56,312 nucleotides of DNA. Origin: Streptococcus sp. HF-1907 (lineage in GTDB: Bacteria > Bacillota > Bacilli > Lactobacillales > Streptococcaceae). The notes under the pieces are model-generated. The model was not told the DNA's origin. It made no database searches and saw only the letters and a list, made by a program, of their open reading frames with translations. The translations under genes were made by a program, and so were the position numbers. The stretch lies in assembly GCF_015594605.1 (NCBI RefSeq), contig NZ_JADNQT010000013.1, forward strand, positions 1-56,312. The letters run 5' to 3'. Below, in pieces: positions 1 through 8,302 of this stretch; position 1 is the first letter of the stretch; the number at the start of each line of letters is the position of its first letter.

Positions 1-1
1 A

Positions 2-118
2 GAACTTTGTACGCTTTTCGATATGGAACAAACACTAGCTAGAGCAAAAACAGGATTGCAATTGAGGATAGAGCAAATCGTATTAGCTTATAATTTAAGA
101 TATTTTGAAATTAACTAG
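2..118 (+). pseudogene. Possible transposase C-terminal fragment (left edge)
   Basis: An open frame enters from the left edge and stops with TAG at 116-118. The visible 38 residues include LARAKTGLQLRIEQ and end LAYNLRYFEIN, which resembles the C-terminal helix of DDE transposases. No start is in the window, so it could also be the end of an intact gene to the left. It is not the membrane protein MreD, which often precedes pcsB in streptococci. The family call is a weak inference. Confidence 0.35.
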
Positions 119-253
119 CACCACGGGTATATCTTGATATTATTTTTGAAAAGTTGTGATTCTAATGCTCTTACAATTAAAGGTTTTTAAAATTAGCAAA
201 AAACCAATTTCAGTTTTATTTAGTATACAGACTATAAAAATTTCAAATAAAAC

Positions 254-297
254 TGTAACAGTCGCGTAATATACAAAGGGAGATTTTTTGGTACAAT
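254..297 (+). promoter_or_regulatory. WalR/VicR box and promoter of pcsB
   Basis: TGTAAC-N5-CGTAAT at 254-270 matches the WalR (VicR) direct-repeat consensus TGTWAH-N5-TGTWAH with one mismatch in the second half. A TACAAT -10 box at 292-297 is preceded by TGG (extended -10), and no good -35 is seen, which fits an activator-dependent promoter. WalRK control of pcsB is established in streptococci; its application here is inferred from the site. The remaining bases between 119 and 335 hold nothing else I can identify. Confidence 0.65.
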
Positions 298-335
298 AGT
301 ATATGTCTTATCGTAAAGGAGTAGTTTTAATAATT

Positions 336-1850
336 ATGAAAAAAAGAATTTTATCAGCTGTTCTTGTAAGTGGAGTTACTTTGGGAACTGCTACAGCTGT
401 ACATGCTGACGATTTTGATACTCAAATCGCTGCACAGGATGCTGTCATCAATAATTTGTCAAGTGAACAAGCTAAAGCCCAAGAACAAGTTTCAACTATT
501 CAAGGGCAAGTAAGTAGTCTTGAATCACAACAAGCAGAGTTAGAAGCTCAAAACCAAGAACTTCAAGCTAAATCACAACAACTTGGTGCAGAGATTCAAA
601 CATTATCAGACAAAATTGTTGCTCGTAACGAATCTTTGAAAAAACAAGCTCGTACAGCACAAAAAGGTCACATGACAAGCTACATCAATACTGTTTTGAA
701 TTCAAAATCTGTATCTGATGCCATTAACCGTATTGTTGCTATCCGTGAAGTTGTTACTGCTAATGAAAAAATGTTGGCACAACAAGAATCAGATAAAGCA
801 GCTCTTGAAGCTAAACAAGCTGAAAATCAAGAAGCTATTAATACTGTAAATGAAAACCAAGCAACAATTGAAAGTAATAAGAATGCCTTGGCTACGCAAC
901 AAGCTCAACTTGAAGCAGCTCAACTTGAATTGTCAGCTCAATTAGCGACAGCTCAAGATCAGAAAGCAAGCTTGCAAGAGCAAAAAGCTGCTGCTGAAGA
1001 AGCAGCACGTCAAGCCGCAGCCGCAGAGGCAGCCGCTAAAGCTAAAGCAGAAGAAGAAGCTAAACAACAAGCGGCATCTGTTGAAGCAGCAAAAGCTGCA
1101 CTTGAACAATCTACAGTTGCAACAAGTGAGACTGCTCAATCAGAAACTCAAGCTGAATCAACAACATTTACAGCAGATTCAACAGCAACAAGTGAAGTAG
1201 CTCAATCAGAAACTCAAGCTGAATCAACAACATCTACAGCAGATTCAACAGCAACAAGTGAAGTAGCTCAATCAGAAACTGTTCAGTCAGAAGCAACAAG
1301 TGAAAATGCACAGTCTGAGACTGCGCAATCAGAAGCAGTTGCAACTGATGTTACATCAGAGGCAGCACAGTCAGAAACGACGAATAGTACGTCAGTTGTA
1401 GAGCAAACAACAGCGACATCAGAAGCAACAAGTGAAGTAGCCCAATCGACAGCTACAGCTATATCTGAGGCTACTGTAACAACTAAAACAAATCCAATCA
1501 ACGATACAAGTAACACTTACCCAATCGGTCAATGTACTTGGGGGGTTAAATCTCTTGCATCATGGGTTGGTAACAACTGGGGTAATGCTAATCAATGGGG
1601 TTCTAGTGCACAAGCAGCTGGTTACTCAATCGGTTATACACCAGTAGCTGGTGCGGTTGCAGTTTGGCCAAACGATGGTGGTGGCTATGGTCACGTTGCT
1701 TTGGTAACATCTGTATCAAGCTCAAATGCTATCCAAGTTATGGAATCTAACTATGCTGGTAATATGAGTATCAGTAACTATCGTGGTACTTTTGATCCAA
1801 CAGCTTCAACTTGGGGTGGATCAGTCTACTACATTTATCCAAATGCATAA
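336..1850 (+). CDS. pcsB: PcsB peptidoglycan hydrolase (CHAP domain)
   Basis: Secreted cell-separation hydrolase that works with FtsEX at the septum. I start it at the ATG at 336, because the product then begins MKKRILSAVLVSGVTL, a signal peptide ending AVHA before DDFD. An upstream ATG at 303 would only add a tail; the AAAGGAG at 315 lies rather far from 336. After a coiled coil (about residues 25-245) comes a Ser/Thr/Ala/Glu-rich linker, then a C-terminal CHAP domain with the catalytic Cys in GQCTWG and His in GHVAL. The linker contains a 22-residue tandem repeat. Length is 504 residues, longer than pneumococcal PcsB because of the linker. Confidence 0.93.
   Translation: MKKRILSAVLVSGVTLGTATAVHADDFDTQIAAQDAVINNLSSEQAKAQEQVSTIQGQVSSLESQQAELEAQNQELQAKSQQLGAEIQTLSDKIVARNESLKKQARTAQKGHMTSYINTVLNSKSVSDAINRIVAIREVVTANEKMLAQQESDKAALEAKQAENQEAINTVNENQATIESNKNALATQQAQLEAAQLELSAQLATAQDQKASLQEQKAAAEEAARQAAAAEAAAKAKAEEEAKQQAASVEAAKAALEQSTVATSETAQSETQAESTTFTADSTATSEVAQSETQAESTTSTADSTATSEVAQSETVQSEATSENAQSETAQSEAVATDVTSEAAQSETTNSTSVVEQTTATSEATSEVAQSTATAISEATVTTKTNPINDTSNTYPIGQCTWGVKSLASWVGNNWGNANQWGSSAQAAGYSIGYTPVAGAVAVWPNDGGGYGHVALVTSVSSSNAIQVMESNYAGNMSISNYRGTFDPTASTWGGSVYYIYPNA
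1134..1265 (+). repeat. 66-bp tandem repeat in the pcsB linker
   Basis: Two near-identical 66-bp units, 1134-1199 and 1200-1265, encode a 22-residue motif that begins AQSETQAESTT and ends SEV. They differ by F/S at one residue. A partial third unit follows (AQSET). The unit is in frame, so copy number can change without breaking pcsB. Confidence 0.85.
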
Positions 1851-1855
1851 TCAGG

Positions 1856-1880
1856 AAAGGAGGGTGTTTCCCTCTTTTTC
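1856..1880 (+). terminator. Terminator after pcsB
   Basis: AAAGGAGGG and CCCTCTTTTT form a short stem with one bulged G, a TGTTT loop and a T run, six bases after the pcsB stop. Confidence 0.6.
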
Positions 1881-1937
1881 TATTGATTCATTTCGATTAG
1901 GTGTATAGGCTTTTTAAGGCTCAAGCCGTACTTTTCA

Positions 1938-1966
1938 TTGAAATATTATGCAAAAAACGATAGAAT
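1938..1966 (+). promoter_or_regulatory. Promoter of prs
   Basis: TTGAAA (1938-1943), a 17-bp spacer and TAGAAT (1961-1966) give a good sigma-A promoter about 30 bp before the prs start. Confidence 0.6.
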
Positions 1967-1995
1967 AGTATAGGATTAAAACTTTGGAGGAAATC

Positions 1996-2964
1996 ATGTC
2001 TTATTCTAATTTGAAATTGTTTGCACTGTCTTCAAACAAGGAATTAGCAGAAAAAGTTGCTGATACTATTGGAATCCCTCTTGGGAAATCGACAGTTCGT
2101 CAATTTTCTGATGGAGAGATTCAAGTTAACATTGAGGAGTCTATTCGTGGACATCACGTGTTTATTTTGCAATCAACAAGCTCACCGGTCAATGATAACT
2201 TGATGGAAATTTTGATTATGGTTGATGCTTTGAAACGTGCTAGCGCTGAGTCTGTTAGCGTTGTGATGCCTTACTACGGGTATGCACGTCAAGACCGTAA
2301 AGCACGTTCTCGTGAACCAATTACGTCTAAATTGGTTGCTAATATGTTGGAAGTTGCTGGGGTTGATCGTCTTTTGACTGTTGACTTGCATGCTGCTCAA
2401 ATTCAAGGTTTCTTTGATATTCCTGTTGATCACTTGATGGGGGCACCACTGATTGCTGATTACTTTGATCGTCAAGGTCTTGTCGGTGATGATGTTGTTG
2501 TTGTCAGTCCTGACCATGGTGGTGTGACACGTGCTCGTAAATTGGCACAATGCCTTAAAACACCGATTGCTATTATTGATAAACGTCGTAGTGTGACTAA
2601 AATGAACACTTCTGAGGTTATGAATATTATCGGTAATGTTAAAGGTAAAAAATGTATCTTGATTGATGACATGATCGATACTGCGGGTACAATTTGCCAT
2701 GCTGCAGATGCTCTTGCTGAAGCGGGGGCAACTGCGGTTTATGCTTCATGTACTCACCCAGTTCTTTCAGGACCAGCCCTTGATAACATTCAAAATTCAG
2801 CTATTGAAGAATTGATTGTTCTTGATACGATTTTCCTCCCAGAAGAGCGTTTGATTGATAAAATTGAGCAAATTTCAATTGCAGATTTGATTGCGGAAGC
2901 GATTATCCGTATTCATGAAAAACGTCCATTGTCTCCATTGTTTGAAATGGGTCATATGAAATAA
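1996..2964 (+). CDS. prs: Ribose-phosphate pyrophosphokinase
   Basis: Makes PRPP from ribose 5-phosphate and ATP, the entry substrate for the purine pathway encoded a few kilobases downstream and for pyrimidines, His and Trp. The ATG at 1996 is chosen because GGAGG lies 8 bases upstream; a TTG at 1984 sits in the ribosome binding site. The product is 322 residues, normal for class I enzymes. Visible motifs: the flexible-loop region [15 protein letters not shown], the [13 protein letters not shown] segment, and the PRPP-binding signature [13 protein letters not shown] near residue 220. It has its own promoter and terminator. Confidence 0.97.
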   Translation: MSYSNLKLFALSSNKELAEKVADTIGIPLGKSTVRQFSDGEIQVNIEESIRGHHVFILQSTSSPVNDNLMEILIMVDALKRASAESVSVVMPYYGYARQDRKARSREPITSKLVANMLEVAGVDRLLTVDLHAAQIQGFFDIPVDHLMGAPLIADYFDRQGLVGDDVVVVSPDHGGVTRARKLAQCLKTPIAIIDKRRSVTKMNTSEVMNIIGNVKGKKCILIDDMIDTAGTICHAADALAEAGATAVYASCTHPVLSGPALDNIQNSAIEELIVLDTIFLPEERLIDKIEQISIADLIAEAIIRIHEKRPLSPLFEMGHMK

Positions 2965-2969
2965 GAATG

Positions 2970-2998
2970 AAAACCTAACTTCGGTTGGGTTTTTATTT
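2970..2998 (+). terminator. Terminator after prs
   Basis: AAAACCTAAC and GTTGGGTTTT pair around a TTCG tetraloop and run into T-rich sequence. Confidence 0.8.
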
Positions 2999-3064
2999 AG
3001 TTAGGGGCTCTGCGATTTTCTTTGGCACAAGGAGAAATAGGGTGAAAATTTTCTGAATTTTATG

Positions 3065-3070
3065 TATAAT
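3065..3070 (+). promoter_or_regulatory. -10 box of the aminotransferase-recO unit
   Basis: TATAAT at 3065-3070, with a weak GTGAAA 17 bp upstream (3042-3047). It lies 31 bp before the chosen aminotransferase start, so starts upstream of 3095 are unlikely. Confidence 0.5.
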
Positions 3071-3100
3071 AGATGTACTATTTGTTTGAGGAGTATGATT

Positions 3101-4276
3101 ATGGATTTGACTAAGCGTTTTAATAAAAATTTAGATAAGATTGAAGTGTCTTTGATTCGTCAGTTTGACCAATCAATCTCTGATGTGCCAGGCATTATGA
3201 AATTGACTTTGGGAGAGCCTGATTTTACGACGCCTGAACATGTGAAGGAGGCTGCCAAGGCAGCCATTGATGCCAATCAGTCTCACTATACTGGAATGGC
3301 TGGTTTGCTTGGTTTACGTCAAGCGGCAGCCGATTTTGTCAAGACTAAATACAATCTGTCTTACAATCCAGATAATGAAATTCTGGTGACAATCGGAGCA
3401 ACGGAAGCCCTGTCTGCCACACTGACAGCCATTTTAGAGCCAGGAGACACGGTCTTGTTACCAGCGCCAGCTTATCCAGGCTATGAACCTATCGCAAATC
3501 TTGTGGGAGCTGAGATTGTCGAAATTGATACAACGGCTAATGATTTTGTTTTGACGCCTGAGATGCTGGAAGAAGCTATCTTGGCGCAGGGAGACAAGCT
3601 CAAGGCGGTCTTGCTCAACTACCCAACCAATCCAACTGGCGTCACTTACTCACGTGAACAAATCAAGGCTTTTGCATATGTCCTCAAAAAATATGACATC
3701 TTCGTGGTGTCTGACGAAGTTTATTCTGAATTGACCTACAATGAAGAACCGCATGTGTCCATTGCAGAGTATCTGCCTGAACAGACCATTCTCATTAATG
3801 GTTTGTCTAAATCGCATGCCATGACGGGCTGGCGTATCGGGCTGATTTTTGCTCCAGCTGTTTTGGTAGCCCAACTCATCAAGAGTCACCAGTATTTGGT
3901 AACAGCGGCAGCAACCATGGCACAATTTGCGGCCATTGAAGCCCTATCAGTAGGAAAAGATGATGCGCTGCCAATGAAAAAGGAATATATCAAACGTCGT
4001 GACTATATCATTGACAAGATGACGGCACTTGGTTTCAAGATTATCAAGCCAGACGGAGCCTTCTATATCTTTGCCAAGATTCCTGCTGGTTACGAGCAGG
4101 ATTCTTTCAAATTTTGTCAAGACTTTGCTCGCCAGCAAGCGGTAGCCTTTATTCCAGGTGTGGCTTTTGGGAAATACGGAGAAGGTTACGTGCGCTTGTC
4201 TTACGCGGCTAGCATGGAAGTTATCAAGACAGCCATGGAACGCTTGAAAGTCTTCTTGAAGTCTTATGCGAACTAG
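3101..4276 (+). CDS. PLP-dependent aminotransferase, AraT/AspC-like
   Basis: Fold type I class I/II aminotransferase of 391 residues, probably acting on aromatic or acidic amino acids. The ATG at 3101 has GAGGAG 7 bases upstream; an in-frame ATG at 3095 almost touches it. The PLP lysine is in [15 protein letters not shown] (SKS-x4-GWR motif), with the NYPTNPTG motif and the VSDEVYSE Asp/Tyr motif upstream of it. The start of recO overlaps its last 11 bases, so the two are translationally coupled. Exact substrate cannot be fixed from sequence. Confidence 0.88.
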   Translation: MDLTKRFNKNLDKIEVSLIRQFDQSISDVPGIMKLTLGEPDFTTPEHVKEAAKAAIDANQSHYTGMAGLLGLRQAAADFVKTKYNLSYNPDNEILVTIGATEALSATLTAILEPGDTVLLPAPAYPGYEPIANLVGAEIVEIDTTANDFVLTPEMLEEAILAQGDKLKAVLLNYPTNPTGVTYSREQIKAFAYVLKKYDIFVVSDEVYSELTYNEEPHVSIAEYLPEQTILINGLSKSHAMTGWRIGLIFAPAVLVAQLIKSHQYLVTAAATMAQFAAIEALSVGKDDALPMKKEYIKRRDYIIDKMTALGFKIIKPDGAFYIFAKIPAGYEQDSFKFCQDFARQQAVAFIPGVAFGKYGEGYVRLSYAASMEVIKTAMERLKVFLKSYAN

Positions 4277-5033
4277 TCAGTCTTACGGCTTAGTCTTGTA
4301 TAATCGCAACTACAAAGAGGATGACAAGCTGGTTAAGATTTTCACGGAGACTGAAGGAAAGCGAATGTTTTTCGTGAAACATGCTGGAAAGTCTAAACTG
4401 AATGCTGTCATTCAACCTTTGACAGTGGCAGATTTTATCATGAATATCAATGATAATGGTCTGTCCTACATTGCTGATTATCGGGGAGCCGATGTTTATC
4501 AGCACATTAACGAAGATATTTTTTGCCTCTCTTACGCTTCTTATGTCACAGCATTAGCGGATGCAGCGATAGCTGATAATGAAGTCGATGCTCAGCTGTT
4601 TGCTTTTCTAAGGAAGACCTTGGAATTGATGAATCAGGGGCTAGACTATGAAATTTTGACCAATATTTTTGAGGTTCAGATTTTGGAGCGATTTGGGGTG
4701 GCTCTTAATTTTCACGAGTGTGTCTTTTGTCATCGGGTTGGGCTACCTTTTGATTTTTCTCACCAGTATTCGGGGTTGCTCTGTCCTGACCATTACCATC
4801 AGGATGAGCATCGAAGTCACTTGGACCCAAATGTGCCTTATCTTTTGGACCGTTTTCAATCAATTCGATTTGATGATTTGCAGACGATTTCGGTTAAAGC
4901 GGATATGAAGCAGAAGATTCGTGCTTTTTTGGATGAGCTTTATGATGATTATGTAGGGGTTCATTTGAAGAGTAAAAAATTTATTGATGATTTGGGTAAA
5001 TGGGGCGATATTATGAAGCCTAGGTCAGAGTAA
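4266..5033 (+). CDS. recO: DNA repair protein RecO
   Basis: 255 residues. RecO loads RecA on SSB-coated single strands together with RecR and matters for transformation and recombinational repair. The N-terminal OB-fold begins [20 protein letters not shown], and the middle has a zinc-binding style segment (CVFCHRVG followed by CPDHYH). It starts inside the aminotransferase gene, an arrangement known in several streptococci. Confidence 0.93.
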   Translation: MRTSQSYGLVLYNRNYKEDDKLVKIFTETEGKRMFFVKHAGKSKLNAVIQPLTVADFIMNINDNGLSYIADYRGADVYQHINEDIFCLSYASYVTALADAAIADNEVDAQLFAFLRKTLELMNQGLDYEILTNIFEVQILERFGVALNFHECVFCHRVGLPFDFSHQYSGLLCPDHYHQDEHRSHLDPNVPYLLDRFQSIRFDDLQTISVKADMKQKIRAFLDELYDDYVGVHLKSKKFIDDLGKWGDIMKPRSE

Positions 5034-5042
5034 TTGAATCAT

Positions 5043-5080
5043 AAAAAAGCAACAGGACAAAAATGTCATGTTGTTTTTTT
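5043..5080 (+). terminator. Terminator after recO, overlapping a ComR box
   Basis: GCAACAGGACA and TGTCATGTTGT form a stem with one mismatch and an AAAA loop, followed by seven T. The dyad of this terminator is also the core of the predicted ComR box. Confidence 0.75.
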
Positions 5081-5097
5081 GTGGAATGAGTTACTAT
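5054..5097 (+). promoter_or_regulatory. Predicted ComR box and promoter of the CPBP gene
   Basis: AGGACA-AAAA-TGTCATGTT at 5054-5072, then exactly 19 bases, then TACTAT at 5092-5097. The comS and comX promoters have the same GACA-N4-TGTCATGTT block, the same 19-base gap and a TATAAT. The half-site AGGACA is identical to that of comX. The predicted transcript would start near 5104 and carry the ribosome binding site at 5119. That ComR acts here is an inference from the matched geometry. Confidence 0.55.
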
Positions 5098-5130
5098 TAA
5101 AGCAGATAAAATGAGTTGAGGGGAATGGCA

Positions 5131-5994
5131 ATGAGACGTAGCTTGGTATTAACACGTGCCATTGAGGGCGATTTTTGGTTTAGCCCTGCTATTTGGGCAG
5201 TTATCATTCAATTATTGGGGCTTAGGCTGGTTCAGGCTGGAGTAAGCTCTATTGTGACGGTTGGGGATTTTTATCGTCTTCATGTGGCTTTATTCTGCTT
5301 TGTACCTGTCTTACTCTTTGCTTTTTGGTTTACGGCAACTTACCATGCGCGCTCGCTGGCCTCTTTAGGCCTGTCTTGGCGACGAGGAAGTAAAATGCTG
5401 AAGCTTGGTCTGGAGCTTGGTTTGGGATTTATGGTTGTGATTGTTAGCTTGAATATGTTATTCCAAACGGTGGTTATTTCCTGGTCTGGCTCTTTTAAAT
5501 TGGGTAGTTTTATGGTTTTACTGCTTGCTTATGGCTTACAGAGCTTGACAGAGGAGGTATTATTTCGAGGCTTTGCTATGAATGGTATTGCCAAGCGAAA
5601 GGGGCATGTGATAGGGGCGTTGCTAAGTTCGCTTGCATTTTCCTTTATTCACTATCGTAATGCAGAGGTATCTTGGCTGGCTCTATTTAATCTGTTTTTG
5701 ATTGGACTTGTTTTATCCCTGTTATTCTATCTTTCTGATAGTTTGTTATTGGTGACGGGGGTTCATACTATGTGGAATTTTTCTATGGGGTGTTTTTTTG
5801 GCAATAAGGTGAGTGGTGGTTATTCACCAGTTTCTGTCTTTCGAATGCAAGCACATCCTGAGAAAATTTGGCTAAACGGTGGTGGATTTGGCTTTGAAGG
5901 TGGGTTTATTTGCAGTTTTGTCATGATTGGACTAACAGTTCTTTTCTATTGTGTAGCACAGCAGAAGGCTAAACGAGAACGAGGAAACTTGTAA
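5131..5994 (+). CDS. CPBP-family (Abi) intramembrane metalloprotease
   Basis: 287-residue polytopic membrane protein. The three motifs of the CPBP family are visible: TEEVLFRG (about residue 140), FSFIH, and HTMWNF. Members process prenylated-type or signal substrates in eukaryotes; in lactic acid bacteria they are often bacteriocin self-immunity or peptide-processing proteins. The ATG at 5131 is preferred because AGGGGA at 5119 is 6 bases upstream; ATG 5125 is too close. It stands alone between recO and plsX with its own promoter, which carries a ComR-type palindrome. Confidence 0.85.
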   Translation: MRRSLVLTRAIEGDFWFSPAIWAVIIQLLGLRLVQAGVSSIVTVGDFYRLHVALFCFVPVLLFAFWFTATYHARSLASLGLSWRRGSKMLKLGLELGLGFMVVIVSLNMLFQTVVISWSGSFKLGSFMVLLLAYGLQSLTEEVLFRGFAMNGIAKRKGHVIGALLSSLAFSFIHYRNAEVSWLALFNLFLIGLVLSLLFYLSDSLLLVTGVHTMWNFSMGCFFGNKVSGGYSPVSVFRMQAHPEKIWLNGGGFGFEGGFICSFVMIGLTVLFYCVAQQKAKRERGNL

Positions 5995-6057
5995 CAAACG
6001 AGAACAGAGCTTCTTGTCAGCGCGGCTATTGCTCCTATATGAAAAATTCAGAATTCA

Positions 6058-6066
6058 TGCTATAAT
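6058..6066 (+). promoter_or_regulatory. Extended -10 promoter of plsX
   Basis: TGCTATAAT at 6058-6066 is a strong extended -10; no clear -35 is seen. It lies 33 bp before the plsX start. Confidence 0.55.
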
Positions 6067-6099
6067 ATAGCCACAATCGTTTTTGTGAGGAGTTATACA

Positions 6100-7092
6100 A
6101 TGAAGAAAATTGCTGTTGATGCTATGGGGGGCGATAATGCCCCTCAAGCTATTGTGGAAGGTGTAAACCGAGCAATTGCTGATTTTAAAGATATAGAGAT
6201 TCAACTTTACGGGGATGAAGCTAAGATTAAAAAATATTTGACGGCTTCTGAGCGCGTGACGATTATCCATACGGATGAAAAGATTAATTCAGATGATGAG
6301 CCAGCTAAGGCGGTTCGTCGTAAGAAAAAAGCATCAATGATTTTGGGAGCACAGGCTGTCAAGGATGGGCAGGCAGATGCGATTGTTTCTGCTGGGAACA
6401 CTGGTGCTCTTTTGGCTGCTGGTCTGTTTGTGGTTGGTCGTATTAAAGGTGTTGAACGTCCTGGTTTGATGTCAACCTTGCCAAGTATGAGCGGTAAAGG
6501 ATTTGATATGCTTGACTTGGGTGCTAACGCTGAAAATTCGGCTTCTCATCTTCATCAGTACGGTATTCTTGGTTCTTTTTATGCTAAGAATGTACGTGGC
6601 ATTGCTAATCCACGTGTTGGTCTCTTGAATAACGGTACGGAAGATACCAAGGGTGACCCGACTCACAAGGAAGCCTATCAATTACTTGCTAATGAAGCGT
6701 CAATCAATTTTATCGGTAATGTTGAGGCGCGTGAGTTGATGAATGATGCCGCGGATGTCGTCGTTACTGATGGCTTTACGGGAAATGCTGTGCTTAAAAC
6801 TATGGAAGGTACTGGGATATCTATTCTCGGTAGTCTGAAATCGGCCATTAAAAATGGCAGCTTGAAGGCTAAGTTGGGTGCTTGGTTGCTTAAGGACAGT
6901 TTGTATAGCTTGAAAGATAGTATGGATTATTCTGGTGTAGGTGGAGCTGTTCTTTTTGGCTTGAAGGCGCCAGTGGTGAAATGCCATGGGTCAAGCGATG
7001 CTACCGCTGTTTATTCAACTTTGAAGCAAGTGCGTACGATGCTAGATACCAAGGTTGTTGACCAATTAGTTGAGGCTTTCACGAAAGAATAG
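6100..7092 (+). CDS. plsX: Phosphate acyltransferase PlsX
   Basis: Converts acyl-ACP to acyl-phosphate, the first step of the PlsX/PlsY route to phospholipids. The 330-residue protein begins [15 protein letters not shown], the family hallmark, and contains SAGNTGAL and VGLLNNGTE. The start at 6100 has GAGGAG 7 bases upstream. It is followed 12 bases later by an acyl carrier protein gene, its substrate carrier. Confidence 0.96.
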   Translation: MKKIAVDAMGGDNAPQAIVEGVNRAIADFKDIEIQLYGDEAKIKKYLTASERVTIIHTDEKINSDDEPAKAVRRKKKASMILGAQAVKDGQADAIVSAGNTGALLAAGLFVVGRIKGVERPGLMSTLPSMSGKGFDMLDLGANAENSASHLHQYGILGSFYAKNVRGIANPRVGLLNNGTEDTKGDPTHKEAYQLLANEASINFIGNVEARELMNDAADVVVTDGFTGNAVLKTMEGTGISILGSLKSAIKNGSLKAKLGAWLLKDSLYSLKDSMDYSGVGGAVLFGLKAPVVKCHGSSDATAVYSTLKQVRTMLDTKVVDQLVEAFTKE

Positions 7093-7104
7093 GATGGGGA
7101 TTAT

Positions 7105-7350
7105 ATGACAAAGGAAGAAATTTTTGACAGAATTGCGACTCTAATCAAGGAACAGTTGGGAAAGGTGGACTTGGTTGTGACACCTGAGACAAGTCTGAAA
7201 GACGATTTGGGTGTTGACTCGATTGCCTTAACAGAGTTTGTCATCACCTTGGAAGATGATTTTAATTTGGAAATTCCTGATGAGGATGTGGAAGATATGA
7301 CTTCCATGGGAGATATGTTAGATTATCTAGCCTTGCGATTAGCAAAATAA
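7105..7350 (+). CDS. acpP: Acyl carrier protein
   Basis: 81-residue acidic protein with the phosphopantetheine attachment serine in GVDSIALTEF (DSI rather than the usual DSL). Such a second ACP beside plsX is typical of streptococci, distinct from the ACP of the fab cluster. It is translated from the plsX message and ends at a terminator. Confidence 0.93.
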   Translation: MTKEEIFDRIATLIKEQLGKVDLVVTPETSLKDDLGVDSIALTEFVITLEDDFNLEIPDEDVEDMTSMGDMLDYLALRLAK

Positions 7351-7353
7351 GAT

Positions 7354-7388
7354 AAAAACGTTCGTAAATTGCGGACGTTTTTATTTTT
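7354..7388 (+). terminator. Terminator after acpP, with PurBox-like arms
   Basis: AAAAACGTTCG and CGGACGTTTTT pair around a TAAATTG loop and continue into T-rich DNA. Both arms resemble the PurBox (AWWWCCGAACWWT): minus strand 7357-7369 (11 of 13) and plus strand 7367-7379 (10 of 13). Confidence 0.7.
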
Positions 7389-7413
7389 GATTGATTAAAA
7401 AGTATGTTTTATG

Positions 7414-7442
7414 TTGAATTTAAAAAATACTTGTGTTAGAAT
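7414..7442 (+). promoter_or_regulatory. Promoter of the purC cluster
   Basis: TTGAAT (7414-7419), 17 bp, TAGAAT (7437-7442) with TGT before it (extended -10). The PurBox-like sequences in the acpP terminator lie about 76-86 bp upstream of the expected start site. In Lactococcus lactis, PurR acts as an activator from a PurBox near -76 (established); that it does so here is inferred. Confidence 0.55.
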
Positions 7443-7475
7443 CTATTTAAATAAAAGCGAAAGGCGAACATAATT

Positions 7476-8183
7476 ATGAAACAAGAGCTGATTTATTCAG
7501 GTAAGGCTAAAGATATTTATAGTACAGAGGATGAGCATTTGATTATTTCGGTCTACAAAGACCAAGCAACTATGCTTAATGGAGCTCGTAAGGAGACCAT
7601 TGAGGGGAAAGCGGTGCTAAATAATCAAATCTCATCTCTTATTTTTGAGAAATTAAACGCTGCTGGCGTGGCAACACATTTTGTTGAAAAATTATCAGAA
7701 ACCGAACAATTGAATAAAAAAGTTGATATTATTCCTTTGGAAGTTGTCCTTCGTAACGTGACAGCAGGTTCATTTTCAAAACGTTTTGGTGTAGAAGAAG
7801 GAATCGCTCTTGAAGCACCAATTGTGGAATTCTACTATAAAAATGATGACTTGGACGACCCTTTCATCAACGACGAACATGTCAAATTCTTGGGAATTGC
7901 TTCTGATGACGATATTGCCTACATCAAGGCTGAAACACGTCGTATCAATGAGCTTTTGAAGGACTGGTTTAATCAAATTGGTCTTCGCTTGATTGACTTC
8001 AAATTGGAATTTGGTAAAGATGTCAATGGCAAGATTATCTTGGCTGATGAGTTTTCTCCTGATAACTGCCGACTTTGGGATGCTGAGGGCCATCACATGG
8101 ACAAAGATGTCTTCCGTCGTGACCTTGGTAGCTTGACAGATGTTTACAAGGTTGTGCTTGAAAAATTGCAGGGATTGAAATAA
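7476..8183 (+). CDS. purC: SAICAR synthetase
   Basis: Phosphoribosylaminoimidazole-succinocarboxamide synthase, 235 residues, ATP-dependent ligation of Asp to CAIR. It begins with YSGKAKDIY and contains the [12 protein letters not shown] and [12 protein letters not shown] motifs. First gene of the pur cluster; its promoter lies directly downstream of the acpP terminator. Confidence 0.97.
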   Translation: MKQELIYSGKAKDIYSTEDEHLIISVYKDQATMLNGARKETIEGKAVLNNQISSLIFEKLNAAGVATHFVEKLSETEQLNKKVDIIPLEVVLRNVTAGSFSKRFGVEEGIALEAPIVEFYYKNDDLDDPFINDEHVKFLGIASDDDIAYIKAETRRINELLKDWFNQIGLRLIDFKLEFGKDVNGKIILADEFSPDNCRLWDAEGHHMDKDVFRRDLGSLTDVYKVVLEKLQGLK

Positions 8184-8204
8184 GAAGGGGAAGGAATTGA
8201 ACCC

Positions 8205-8302
8205 GTCTGGGAAGTTCGGAAAAAAGATAGACCTTACTGAAAGCAAGATTTCAGAACTTCTTCTATTTTTCGGTCGCTTCCTTGTCGGACTTGGTATCTT
8301 TT
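8205..8302 (+). promoter_or_regulatory. purC-purL leader with PurBox-like core
   Basis: GAAGTTCGGAAAAA at 8211-8224 is, on the minus strand, TTTTTCCGAACTTC, with a perfect CCGAAC core and AT-rich flanks. CTGAAA/TTTCAG form a small hairpin downstream. No good promoter is visible, and purL has no recognisable ribosome binding site, so this stretch may act on the RNA or be a relic of a promoter. Confidence 0.35.

Noticed and set aside
1283..1516. Antisense frame in the pcsB linker
   Set aside because: Low-complexity Ser/Thr/Val sequence mirrored from the repetitive linker.
2182..2700. 172-residue frame antisense to prs, and many other long antisense frames in pur and ribosomal genes
   Set aside because: They overlap well-supported genes, have no ribosome binding sites or recognisable domains, and follow from biased codon use.
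7389..7475. Purine (guanine) riboswitch before purC
   Set aside because: The leader is too short and lacks the conserved three-way junction core.
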